Part shown: one piece after another, positions 1-11,345 of the stretch
Numbering within the stretch: position 1 is the first letter of the stretch
Layout: every line of letters starts with the position of its first letter
NCBI RefSeq assembly: GCF_020382885.2
Contig: NC_058504.1
Coordinates: 16,751,019-16,815,018, forward strand
Direction: 5' to 3'
DNA from: Scatophagus argus
Taxonomy: Eukaryota; Chordata; Actinopteri; Scatophagidae
Length of the DNA stretch: 64,000 nucleotides
Program-made: the position numbers and the translations under genes
The notes under the pieces: generated by a model
Databases searched by the model: none
Told to the model about the DNA's origin: nothing
Seen by the model: only the letters and a program-made list of their open reading frames with translations

Positions 1-2120
1 CGTCTTCTCCCAAATAAGGACTCCTTGAAATCAATGAAAAGACATGTCGCGAGGGAAATACGTTTAAGATCCAAGGAAATTTTCCACTTGAAACCTCAGC
101 TGATACTACAAAAGTATATTTTAATTTAAGAGTACTGTGAGTCGTTGCAGTGCAAAGGGTTACAATCCAATGGCTCGTATTTGCAACCATTTCAAATGCA
201 GATGAGTGAATTTGGTTAGGCAAATATTTTTTTTTCTTCTTTCCTCAGCCTATAGCAGTTGTGCAGTGGTGTGTTGTGTCTTAGACAGGCCCTGTGAAAG
301 CAATGATATGATAGATAGCTCCTTTTGTCAGATTTAGTTGTAACTCCAGTGGGGCAACTGGGCACAGTAAGGAACTGCATAGTGATATTACTAAAGTAAG
401 CTGCTATTATTTTCAGTACATAATCAAGCTTGAGAGCTTGTTTAAATATACTTTGGTCAGCGCTGTGCCATATTCTGATTATACCACCTTATCATACCTT
501 CACTTAGTAAAATAAAAAAAAGACATCTATATATGGCAATGTGGTCTCCCTCATCTGACATTTGACCACAAGCCAGAGCCTGACTGAGATGTGCTTTTCC
601 GTTTGCTGAAACTAATTCATTACGTGTATTCATGTGTTTATATGTTACCTAAAGCTACTCAAGGAAAAGAGACTTTTTAGCAACCAGTTAACTCCAAAAA
701 CAAAGCTTGTCTTGTTAAGGGAAAGAGTTTAAAGAAGAAACACAACTGGAGACTGCTGGGTTTTCTAAAAATAATTTTAGCAAAATCTTTCACCAAAATT
801 AACCTAATTAAAGGTAGACTTATTGGTTTTACGGTGTACTAACAAAGCAAAAAAAAAAAGCCCTAAAAGAGCTACTCAGTTTCAGTTACTTTCCACTCCA
901 GTCTTTGGGAGTATTATTTACTGCTTGCTTGCTGAGTTAGTCTTGTTAGTACAGTTTTCAAGTCCTCCAAGGCAGACTCACCCTTCATTTGTATCCTGTA
1001 GTAGTAGCATACATCACCCCACCCCACTCCCATGTGCTGCAGGGCCTGTTGGGTTGGTTTAACAGCAGCATGTCTTGGTCTTCTGGTTTTTTGTAAAAAA
1101 AAAAAAAAAAACAGACTTGCTCATCCAGGTGTTACTGGTTTGACATTTTCAGACCAGTACTTACCAACTGAGTGAACAACTATTTATTATGGTACTCTGT
1201 TGATACCACAGGGATATTCGTTGTGTGTGTGAATTGTTTGAAAATGTGTTGGGGTCCACCATCTTGTGTGTGCTGCTGTCTACCATAAGCCTGTTGAAGC
1301 TGACAGTAATTCGAGCACAGCTAGCTGTGTCAGCGTTTTCTTCCTTGAGAGGAACACTCTCTGTATCACCCAGTGAAACTGAGCCTTGCACCTGTGGTTC
1401 CACTCAATATGTGCATCTAAACAGGTAAACATGATTGTTCAGTATGCAGTGTATTACATTTTTGTCATACCAAGTCTAGGTATAGGACACTCCTGAGACT
1501 TAACAAGATACAGAAGTAGGGTGCATCCTTTCACCCTAGATGGTTTCTAAATGATTCATCCATGGAACTGAGTCATTAATTCATTAGTTCACAGGAGAAC
1601 ACACAAAGCTAGATGTTCACAAAGCACACAAGGCTGACCATCTCATGTTTCTCTGCTCAGAGGCACAGCCTCTCTCTCCATTGGTCAACCTCCAATCAGA
1701 CGTGATCTCTGTGGCCTCTATATTGATAGGGTTCCGTTGCCATACCAACCATGCAAGCTGGGAGATTTCTGGTCCACCCGCTAGTCCATTGTTTGGCCAA
1801 GAGGTTATCCATTTTCAGATATGTTGTGCTGTGCAAGCTAAATGTGACACAGCATAATTTTTTTTCACACACTGCAGCACCAGTCGATGTAGCACACTGT
1901 GGCCTTGCTTATCAACTCACTGACTACAGTCACAAAACACATGCATACTGCTTAGTGCTGTCATGTAGCTTGCACAGCATTTTCCATCTATGGGCAGGGG
2001 AATAAAAAAATATGTACATACGATATACATAATGCAGTGGCTGAACATGAAGGTAGATGCAAATGGAGCAAGATGTAGTCATGGCAGCAGTGTCATATAT
2101 ATCATATATATATACAATTT
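1..2120. other. Intergenic, no gene seen
   Basis: AT-leaning non-coding DNA downstream of stc2. Only short uninformative open frames occur, none with splice-compatible homology I recognise. Small A-runs (for example about 1,096-1,112) and a short AT dinucleotide stretch near 2,096-2,114 are the only low-complexity features. Confidence 0.5.
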
Positions 2121-2250
2121 GCGCCTGGGGAGCAAATTGGGAGTTAAGTGCCTTGCTCAAGGACGCATCAGGTGGTTAAGGGGGCAGGGGGGGTTCCTGC
2201 GACCCTTTGGTCACAAGCCACTTCTCCAGCCTCTAGGCCACGGCTGCCAC
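2121..2250. repeat. Dispersed teleost repeat, copy 1
   Basis: This block contains the signature TTAAGTGCCTTGCTCAAGG, followed by a segment meaning 'gaccctttggtcacaagcca...cctctaggccacggctgcc'. The same ordered elements recur at about 25,271-25,444 in this window. The signature is familiar from interspersed repeats in many teleost genomes. I do not assign a superfamily. Two diverged copies in one window directly support repetitive origin. Confidence 0.65.
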
Positions 2251-5200
2251 ATCATGACATCAACATTAAGAGTAAATAAATAATGAGTTATAATTACTCA
2301 AATGTCACTCTTTATACTTACTTACTTATACTATACTATAATTATACAATTAAAATAAAGTTAAGGAGTACTTGTGATAATAAATTCACCATCATTGACC
2401 TGTGCTCCTTTAATAAATAATGCATATGTTCTTAGTCAGTTTTTTGGAGACATGCTATTCCTGTGTACTTTCTGTAATACAAGAGCACGAAAGATAACAG
2501 GAAGTTGAAACACTTTAGATATCAAATACGTTAGTTAACCATTCATTTCGGCTTTCAGATCATTTGTATTCTTAATCAAGACACTCATCTCATCCCGATT
2601 AAAATTCTTATACTCTCACCGGTTCCCACCGTCTGCCCTTAAGTCAATAAAAAGAGAAATGTCACCACCCAGTGGTCATTTGCTGTCATTACACAGAAGC
2701 TGTGGCAGAATATGCACTGCAGTTACACCATTGCAGAGGTGCTGATATTACACAAATCTGTTATGACATGAAGCCTCTCCTCCCTGTCCTGTCCTGAAAG
2801 GCTAGGACTTATGTGTTAAATTCCCATATATGGCTAGTGCAAATGTACCTCAGTACATTTAACCTGACTCTAGAATGACTTCAAGCTCCAAAATAACAGT
2901 TGGAAGTCTACATTTCAAATCAGAGCACTGTCTAAGTGTTTTGTGAGGTGGTGTACACTGATGGGACACCTCATAAAAACTGACACCCTGAAAACACCCC
3001 AAGCATTGCACACAATCCAGAGCTGCTGACGTAAATGTTTAGGTCTTTCAATAGGGAGGATATTTCCAGTCCTTGAAATTTTAAACACAGGCCGTACTTC
3101 ACTGTCAGAAAGGAGGAGGCAAGTCAGACGAGAATAGGGTGTCTTTTGACTTGTGTGTATACCTGAGACGGCGGGGCCTTCTCTGCTAGCCCGCTCAAAG
3201 TCACTCAAAGTATTGTCCTCTTGTGTGAATTCTTTGTTTGTGTCATAAAATTCTGTTTGTCATGCTATTTATCCCATCACTTTATGCCACTTCAATATAA
3301 ATAAAAACTATATTGACAGAAGCAATATGTACAAAATACAGACAAACATATTTTAATGATAACAAGATACATATGACTTCATGAGTCCAAAGATACTTAT
3401 AGGATAATTCCCAATGTCTTACAGGTGAGTTACAAACTTCTAGACCATGTTCTGTATTTTCAACAGTGAAAGCAGAGTCATTGTGCTTAACAGAGGAAAA
3501 TACATGATGTGGTGATGGGGCGCTTACAATACAGGAAATGTGGTTAGTTTTATTTTCCTCTGAACACATAAAGAACAGCAATTCAAGCCACTGCATTATT
3601 ACAAAAAGCCATATCAAACCTAATAACGGAGAGCTGAAACAGATTGTCACTTTACACACATACAGTACATTCTCAATAGGATTAGCTTATGTCTCATGCT
3701 GGGATGTCACAGGAATCCCAACTTCCACAACAGAATTAAAAAAGAAAAGTCTGAAAAGCTCACTGGTGCTTGAAACCCTTGGAGATTATTATAGTGCCGA
3801 AAACTTAAAGACTAGGAAGAAAAGCATCATTACCTTACAATTGGGGGGGGGGGGGGTGTTAAGAGTTTATACAAACCCTCAACTGAGCCACAAAATCTGA
3901 GCATGTTGTATTTTATTTTTCACCAATAGCCCCCCAGCATGTGGTGTACCGTGCTCAGAAACTGCTCTTGCACAGCTAAAGCATGTGACTGACCTGAAAT
4001 GGTCAAAAGTCTGTGTCTGTAACCTAACAGAGGAAGAGAAGGAGAGTACGAGGAGAAGTGAAGACAGAGTGAATCATCACATTAAAAAAAAAAGGTTGAG
4101 CATGTCTCTCTCCTTCTCAGTCTCTCCACTCCTCTCTGCCTTTCTGTGTTGCTGGCTCTTGGCTGTGGCCCAGAGGAATTCTCTGGTGGCCTTGGTAAAT
4201 ATAACATTTAGAATAACAGCACCCTACCAGAGCCCCCGTGTGTGGACTTAACCCAGTTCCTGGGTCCTTGTTGCGTTGCCTGCGGCTCTAACGGGTAGAA
4301 TAACAGGCCTTCATTTTCTTTCCTGACCTAGGTAAGAGACCAGAGAGGACTAAGGTCTAATTTAGTAGGGCCAGAGATCTGGAAGGTTTCTGTCAAGCCT
4401 TTTTCCTGCCCACTGGGACACCACAAAAGGGTAACGTTGCTCTTCTAAAAAAAGGGGCTCAATCTGGTCCAAAGGAGCATGTGGGGATGCAGGACTTGAT
4501 GCAGTTAGTTAAGTAACCAGGGTTGCTCAAATGAAATATCCTTTACAGTAACGTCTGATTAGGGGGCAGTTCCTGATTAGAGGGAGCCAGAACAAATTGA
4601 CATTCAACTGAAATGCAAAATCTAAGACTTTTGTGGCTCAGCATCATCGTAAAATAGCTCAACACTTAAATCTCCCCTTGACACAGTATTATCGATTCAC
4701 TTAAATCACAGAGAAACGGTCACTGGGGACAGTAACAAGTTTAGGCACCTTGATGTGTGTGATTTTACATTGGAGAGGACTTAGCATCAGAACTTGACAG
4801 AGCCTCCTCTTTTTGTTGCAGTTCACTGACAGCTCACATTTGAATGGAAAAGAAACTCAAAGAGAATGTAGACCATTTGACTGTTCAGTTATTATTTGTG
4901 AACAAGAGCAATAATGTCCCCTGAAACTTCACGTGTCATTAATCTGTGATGTCACTGAGACACAGTTTCTGAGGCTCCTTTAATGATGAATGAGCGAGAT
5001 GTGGCATTTTCCTGTATCTAAACAGGATATCGTACATGTCAGAGTTGCACTATGAAACAAAAAGAGTCTATGAACCTGCTTGTCTCCTTCTCATTATCTG
5101 GGTTCTCTTATTTCTAGCTTTGTGAGAGACCTGTCAATACATCCATTCATGTTCATAGTAGGACATTTGCATCCTCTTTAAAATGGATTTTCACTTTAAG

Positions 5201-5820
5201 AACGCACACGTTTGTCGGCTTTGTGACCATCATGCACTACAATTCATATGTGCCAGAACTGGACTTGAAATCTGTACAATTTGTATTTAGTCATCAAGTA
5301 TCTCTAATTATAATACACATTCCTGCTCTGAAACAACAAATGGCATATGTTACATATCTACAGACCAATATGTGATGGGTGCAATACTGTGAAGAGCACA
5401 AGAGACAGCACACCGCATACTGTGTCATCTATAGTATATCAGTATTGCATATTGTAACTATATTTATACATGTTTATATAAATATAGATAATTATATTTC
5501 TATGTACATTTTGATATTTCAACATTGCATAAAGAATAAAATAAATAATACAAATATAATCAAATCTTACAGTAAGTATGATTTGAGAAATGCTATATTA
5601 GAGCCAAAATAGTCCTAACAGATGAAATAATAATGATAATAAACAATTATTATTCCATTTAAAAAAAAAATCACGGCCTACAGTCTGGCATAACAGTACA
5701 ACCTACACCACATTTACCCTGCAGGTTACCATGTGGGACTGCTGGAATGACTGGAGAGGGTGGAATAAGGACAGGAAAAATTGGGTCTTGTTTCCTTCTG
5801 CTCAGTCTGTCTGGAAATTT
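2251..5820. other. Intergenic / distal 3' flank of stc2
   Basis: No gene recognised. It includes a 14-base G run at 3,843-3,856. The distal part (about 5,300-5,820) may belong to the stc2 3' UTR, which is long in other vertebrates, but I saw no unambiguous minus-strand AATAAA to fix its end. A minus-strand open stretch at 2,915-3,215 ends in a plausible splice donor but matches no protein I know (see findings). Confidence 0.45.
3843..3856. repeat. Poly-G run (14 bases)
   Basis: An uninterrupted run of 14 G on the plus strand, read directly. Such runs can form G-quadruplex-like structure and are error-prone in sequencing. Confidence 0.8.
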
Positions 5821-5821
5821 G

Positions 5822-5884
5822 CGTGTGTGTGTAGAGAAGTTTGTGTGTAAGTGCGTGCGTGTGTATGTGTGTGTGTGTGTGTGG
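5822..5884. repeat. Imperfect TG microsatellite
   Basis: TG-rich tract with interruptions (GTGCGTGCG, GTATG). It lies about 75 bases beyond the stc2 stop codon, so it falls within the likely 3' UTR of that minus-strand gene, where the RNA would read as CA repeats. Confidence 0.75.
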
Positions 5885-5959
5885 AGGTGTGCATAAGTCT
5901 GCAAGTGTGGTTTTTCAAATGTTGTAGGAGGTCAAAGGTCAGGACAGACTCCTGCACTT

Positions 5960-8900
5960 TCACCTTCGGATGTCGGTGGCCTCGGGGTCTTCCTGCTCAG
6001 CCACCAGTCCGGCCTCTGGACTCTGGCGACGAAGTCCCTGACTGCGGTTGCGTGGGTGAGTGTTGAAGCCTGCCTTAGCAGGTTTTTCCTTCTCGCCTTG
6101 CCGTGGTGGACGTGGGTGCTCTGGTTCAGGGTGGGAGGGTAAGTTGCGGCGGTGATGTTCGGTGGTGGCGCCGGCAGGAGACGGGGTGAGGGAGGAGCAG
6201 AGGCTCAGGCTGTCGCACAGAGCCCCCCAATTCTGCTCGCACTGCAGCCGGACACTCCGTGTCAACGCCTCCTTCACCTCCTCTCCGCAGCTCAGAAGAA
6301 TATTCACCAGCTCCACATATGGACTGAACAGATAGATAACTCACATGAAGCTTTTGATTTAACATTTGGAACTAAGATACATCTTGGTCTAGGAAATGAC
6401 AGAGGTAAGTGGGATGGTTAAAGAACAGAAAAGGTTTAAACTGAGAAGAATCCAGGGAAGGTGAACAAAGAGATAAAAGAGCAGGTCAACGTGCTCCTCA
6501 GACCAACCACTTACCCTTTGGGGAAGAGATCTTGGAAATGGATCATTTCCACCATAACGGCCACATTCTCCTTCGCGGCCGAGCACAGGTTGTGTTTGAT
6601 ATAGCACTCTCTCTGGAGCTGGAACACCATCTCTTTAATGGACACACACTTTCTGCTGATACAGCTGAACTTGTGCCGCAGCCCATGTGCCATACATTTC
6701 AGAGCGTCCTTGATGAAGGACTTCCCCTATGTGAACACAGATGCAACTTTTGAGTGAATTATAACCACAAAGTCCCTTGAACTTGATGAAAGTTGAGAGT
6801 TTACACACCAGCCAAAGGAAACTTGGGCAAATGTGCCCAATTTGCCCAAGCAACTTGGCCATATTTACGTGTACTGTTGACTTGTGTAGTCCTTACACAT
6901 AATACATTTTGGTATTTTGTGTGCACCTGTTTTGGTGGTACTGGAGTTAAAGTGTGATTGCATCAGAGCAAACATTGCATGAACGTGTAACTATATGCTT
7001 CTAACACACAAGGGGGTAATGAAATCCTGCATGCATAGCAGTAAATTGTGTTATTCTTCTGCTGTAATCATCTGTATTTGTCTTCCAAAGATGTAAGTTC
7101 CTAGCATGTGACCCTATAAACATATTAAGACCCCAGTCAGGGCTGCTTTGGCAAGGGTTTCAGCCTCCACTATGTATGAAAAGGGAGCTAACTGGGCTTC
7201 TGGCCAACTGGCTCATCACCCCTGATCCTAAACTGTACATGCACTGATCCACAGAGAGGGAAGTTCCCAAGAGAGGAAAAGAGATAACGAGATGTGTGCA
7301 TGTATGATGGCAATTTTATAAAAAACTGATTTATTTTATGTAGACAAAAACAGCACAAGTTACATTTGTTAATGAATGACTAGGATGGAGCGCTGAACCA
7401 GTGAGAAAGAAAAGGAATGTTGCCTCAGGTTATACCATTTTGCAGACACACAGACAGACTAGTTTAGTACCTGAGAGTCAAATTTGCCAGCGTTGTGCAG
7501 GAACGTCATGCAGATTTCCTGTAGCCCTCGTATCTCGCAGGAGTTATTCTCAAAGCACTCAAACACACCACAGCCGACATCCCCTGCACTCACCAGGCAG
7601 TGCTGGATCTCAGCTGGAAAGAGAGAACAGGTTAGGGGAGGGACCTTATCATCTGTTCACAGCAGAGACAGCGGCAGATTATTACAGGCACGCTGGCATC
7701 GAGGACCGGACGGCTTGAAGGCGCAACTCCTCTTCGGCACAGATTGCTGTGCAAATCACAAAGCTGTTGTGGTGTGTCATTATTGCCACAGACACTGGCG
7801 GTTGTTTGTGTCTTCCTGACCTGGAGTCTGAGAGAATAAAAGGGGATGTGTTACGATGGGGTGGTCTAATTTCCAAAGATGAGGGGTTCCTGCAGAGGAA
7901 CACTTGGGAACATATATTACTGTGTCACTCTGCACCACAATCCATCTGCACTGCCTAGCATTGAGATGGGATGGTGCATTGCAGATACTGTACGGCCTTG
8001 ACTACTTGTGGATGAAACACAAATGCATTTCTGATGTCTGTCAATTAACTGTGCATCAACAAGTTTCTGATTAGGACTACAGCATTCAAAGATGACCTGA
8101 GAATACATACTGAAATCAGTAGTATCAAAAAGGTGCATCATTAGCTACATGTGAGGTGCAACAGCAGCAATACAGCCAAAATCTCTGGAAATATGTAAGT
8201 TTATGTCATGTGAGCACATAATATCAGAGGCTGTGCGCTTTTCTCTTTATCGGAGCCATGGAAGACATGAATGAAAGAGATGACACAAGGACAGAAATGA
8301 CCATGAGAAAGTGAAGGTCTCTCTTTTTACGCCAAATCCCTGTCTAAGAGCATGTATTCTGACACATCTGACCAACAGGGAGCTTATCACAGGGACGTCT
8401 GCTTACCCGATGTGACATCGTAGGGAGTGTTTCATTCTTAAGTTAACATGGCAAATTGCCGGTTAGGTTGGGAGTCAAGGGGCCACATCATGTTTTACTT
8501 TGGCTGTGAAAGACCCAATTCGCTGACTTAGAGAAACATAATTACTAACGTGATTTGTCTTGGAGCAAATAACTGATGCGCGTAAGGGCATTTTCCTTCA
8601 GCCGGAAGTGCGCACCAGTTGCGTGAAGAAGACCTTTTATTCCTCCGCAGCAAAAGACTTATTACAAATCACGATTGTCAACAAGGGGGCCTCTATTGGG
8701 GGGCATTAATGTGTGTGTGTGTGTGTGTGGGGGGGATGGGGTAGGGTTTGTAGTCAAGAGTTGAACTTTAGTGTGCAGGAAAAGTGAGCCGCTGTCAGCA
8801 GTGCTTGTTTTGGCATCGCGGGAATGTGCTTGGATCGTACGAGCTTGGCCGCAACGTGCATTGAATTACACAGTAGTGTTAGCAGGGTCTCTGCTATGAA

Positions 8901-9750
8901 TTGAGTTTGTCCCTATTTTCTCAACTCTGAGGCACGTTAACAGTTAAGCCGTCATATTTTGACGCACATATGGGCTCACATGGTGTGTCGCAAGTCATGC
9001 TGTGAGTGAGTCAATCTGCCAATACGAACAACACGTTTCTGGGAAAATGCAGCAGTCCAATGCGGTGTCAGTGCACTGTGTTAATAAGGCAAATCACACT
9101 TGTCTTTTGTGGGATTTCAGAATTTCCCCAGATGATTGGTTCACTAAATAAACTTAACTACGCCGGTGAACAGCCACCACACTACTACAATCATTACTGC
9201 TCTACTAACCTGCGTGAACACACCATTCAATAGTCACTGCAAGAGAGAGCACATGCAAAAGCCAGATTTCTTCCAGAAAACCACCGAAACTGTGATCTAT
9301 AACACGTACACCAGCGCGCACGCACACCTAGATGCGCTGCCGTATACATTACCTATTACCTTGTGCAATTCTATTAATAGTTTACTAACATATTGAATTT
9401 CTGTCTGAGAGTATTTTCAAGATATCGTCTTTCTGAGTAATCGAAAAAGGTCACCGTAGTGCCGGGATTTAAGTTAAAAACTGCGCCTTGCGGACGGGTC
9501 CCCAGCATGGTTTAATTTGCAACCACAGACAAACGGGTATGGACAAAACCCGCGCGGATGCATGGCCAAGAAACCTCCACATTTTCATCCCCACTGACAC
9601 TCATTGCTTACCTGTATTCTGCAGGGAGAGGCGTCCTTTCTGGCTCGCAGGCTTCTCCGGGGGGCTGTCATGAACATCAGTATTATCCGATCCCACTACT
9701 TGCTCCAACACTGACAAAACCAGCAGCGCCACGGCCAGTTTGACCAACAT
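5960..9750 (-). CDS. stc2: Stanniocalcin-2 precursor, four coding exons
   Basis: Coding exons (minus): 9750-9612, 7613-7471, 6726-6515, 6323-5960, joining in frame to 285 codons plus TGA; human STC2 has 302. Donors are GTAAG, GTACT and GTAAG; acceptors all end in AG. Product: secreted homodimeric glycoprotein hormone. In mammals it inhibits the metalloproteinase PAPP-A and so restrains IGF release. Visible: hydrophobic signal peptide (residues 1-20); family motif QKGRLSLQNT at 37-46 across the first splice; N-glycosylation sequon NNS at 69-71; cysteines at 52, 61, 66, 72, 81, 105, 116, 121, 135, 142, 177, 193, 201 and 207; carboxy-terminal DIRR as in human. By alignment, Cys116 corresponds to human Cys120 (covalent PAPP-A contact) and Cys207 to the dimer cysteine 211. 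The tail (about 210-280) is Pro/Glu/Arg-rich and diverged. Teleosts have stc2a and stc2b; linkage to nkx2.5 suggests stc2a, but I leave the letter open. Intron 1 (2 kb) holds a TG repeat and an ETS-like CCGGAAGTG near 8,603. Confidence 0.95.
8710..8735. repeat. TG microsatellite followed by G run in stc2 intron 1
   Basis: About nine TG units followed by seven G, read directly. It lies inside stc2 intron 1. Confidence 0.7.
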
Positions 9751-10069
9751 TGCGTTTCCAACGGTGTGCTTCGATTCCCAGCAAGGATCCCCGGCAGTGC
9801 GCGAATATGTGTGTGTGTGCGTGTGTGTGTGTATGTGTATGTGTGTGAGGATTCACCTTGGATCAGCGCAGTTGCGGCTTAGTGTCTTATGGGGCAGCTG
9901 TGGGACTGAATGCATGAGCTGGAAGAGATGCTGCCTATATTTCTCAGAGCCCCGGGTGTCAATTTGGATGAAGGAGTTAAGCAGGTGTTGTCGGTTGGGG
10001 CGTCACAACCAATCAGAGACGCAGACATCCACGACCAAGGGTTTAGGGGAGTGTCCAGTGAAAGTCCCC
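9751..10069 (-). promoter_or_regulatory. stc2: stc2 5' UTR and proximal promoter
   Basis: Upstream of the minus-strand start codon. On the minus strand there is a TATA-like AAATATAG (plus 9,935-9,942). About 70 bases further upstream is an inverted CCAAT box (plus-strand CCAAT near 10,008-10,013) beside a TGACG half-CRE. If the TATA-like element is used, transcription would start near 9,910 and the 5' UTR would be about 160 bases, containing a CA/TG microsatellite (9,808-9,848). Human STC2 is a stress-induced ATF4 target, so the TGACG site is of interest. Motif use is inference; no start-site data. Confidence 0.45.
9808..9848. repeat. TG microsatellite in stc2 5' UTR region
   Basis: TG-rich tract with short interruptions (CG, TA). 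It lies 60-100 bases upstream of the stc2 start codon, so length variation could alter the leader. Confidence 0.7.
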
Positions 10070-10087
10070 TTTTTGCAATAAAACTGG
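10070..10087 (-). promoter_or_regulatory. 18-bp direct repeat, proximal copy
   Basis: TTTTTGCAATAAAACTGG on the plus strand, identical to 10,286-10,303. On the stc2 strand it reads CCAGTTTTATTGCAAAAA, containing a TTTATTG Hox/Cdx-like core and a TTGCAAAA C/EBP-like half. It lies about 60 bases upstream of the inverted CCAAT box. Confidence 0.5.
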
Positions 10088-10285
10088 CGCCATAAAGCAA
10101 TATGCATGAGTAAGTTGACAGCGCTGGGATTCACAAACCAAATCTGCAAAAGTCAATCATATAATACCAAGTAAAGACCTAAAATATCACAGAACAGGCT
10201 TACTATTTCCACAGCTCATATGTATGATATCGCAAGGTAACTTAGAGTCCCTGCTTGTTGCAGCAGTGAAAACCTAAGTAGAAAG

Positions 10286-10303
10286 TTTTTGCAATAAAAC
10301 TGG
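10286..10303 (-). promoter_or_regulatory. 18-bp direct repeat, distal copy
   Basis: Perfect second copy of TTTTTGCAATAAAACTGG, 216 bases from the first, in the same orientation. The flanks do not match, so this is not simply a larger tandem duplication. Confidence 0.5.
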
Positions 10304-11297
10304 AGCACTTATTTAGGCTACAAGGCTAAGTGTGAGAGCAGTTCAGGGATCAAGAAATACCAAGCCTGCCAACAAACCTGAGAAAAATGAAGCATATGAT
10401 GCCCCCTGGTCTCTACATAAAATAGGCTTAGCTTGTAAGTCTATAACCTACTGAGTCATTAATTAATGGTAATTAAGTTAATATCAGCCTCAAACGTGTC
10501 TGTGGTCATTAACTTCACAGAAAGTGACTTCACAGAAACTGCATCCTCAAGCTGAAAGTCCCTACAAACAGAGTGCCAGCGACTAACTTTTTTATGGGAA
10601 AGTGAATATGAAGTGGTCTGTTACACAATGCCCATTAGTCTGTGACAATGAGGTCGGCTAACCGCTACTACAGAGAGTAATCTAAGAATAGAGGACCAAC
10701 ATTGGCAGGGTTGCACATTTGGAGACGTTAGAGGAATCTTTTTCAAGAGCAACACTTGAGGATGCCATGTGCAATAACTGCAAGCAAACTGAGCCTGCTG
10801 CAGGAACATAATGTGTCTGTCTTCAAAATGTTTCCAGTGACCTAATGGTGTTAACTACTCTCAGGTAAAATGCCCCTATAGGAGCTGGCAGTGTGATGGA
10901 AGCCAACACGTTGCTGTATCACTCACTGTGCCTCGGCAGTACTGGTGGACAGGAAGTGGTACCAATGGCAGGAAATCACTATCTGGGTGCAGAGTGGGCA
11001 AATGCACTTGAGCTCCAAGCCTCTAGAGGGCCCACTGATACTAATTGTTCCTTACGCTCCTTAATTACAGCAAAGCACCAGAGAAACCTCACCATAAGAA
11101 AACCAACATCCAATTGCTTAACATCTAGGCAACACTTGACCCAACACATACAATCAAATGCCTTCATGACAAAAGACAATGCAGAATTTTCTTTTCAACT
11201 AACCAGCAGGCTCTGGAGGAAACCCTTGGGAAACATAGAAATGACATTTAAACTCTCAAAGCCACGGCAGGTGATTTTCTTATCACATGTATGTAAA

Positions 11298-11345
<48 letters not shown>

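Noticed and set aside
6126-6421. Open frames on both strands over stc2 exon 4
   Set aside because: Shadows of the real stc2 frame, which joins exons 3 and 4 in phase 2 and ends in DIRR.
10056-10067. NF-kappaB site (GGGGACTTTCAC) upstream of stc2
   Set aside because: One mismatch to the consensus at the 3' end and no supporting context.
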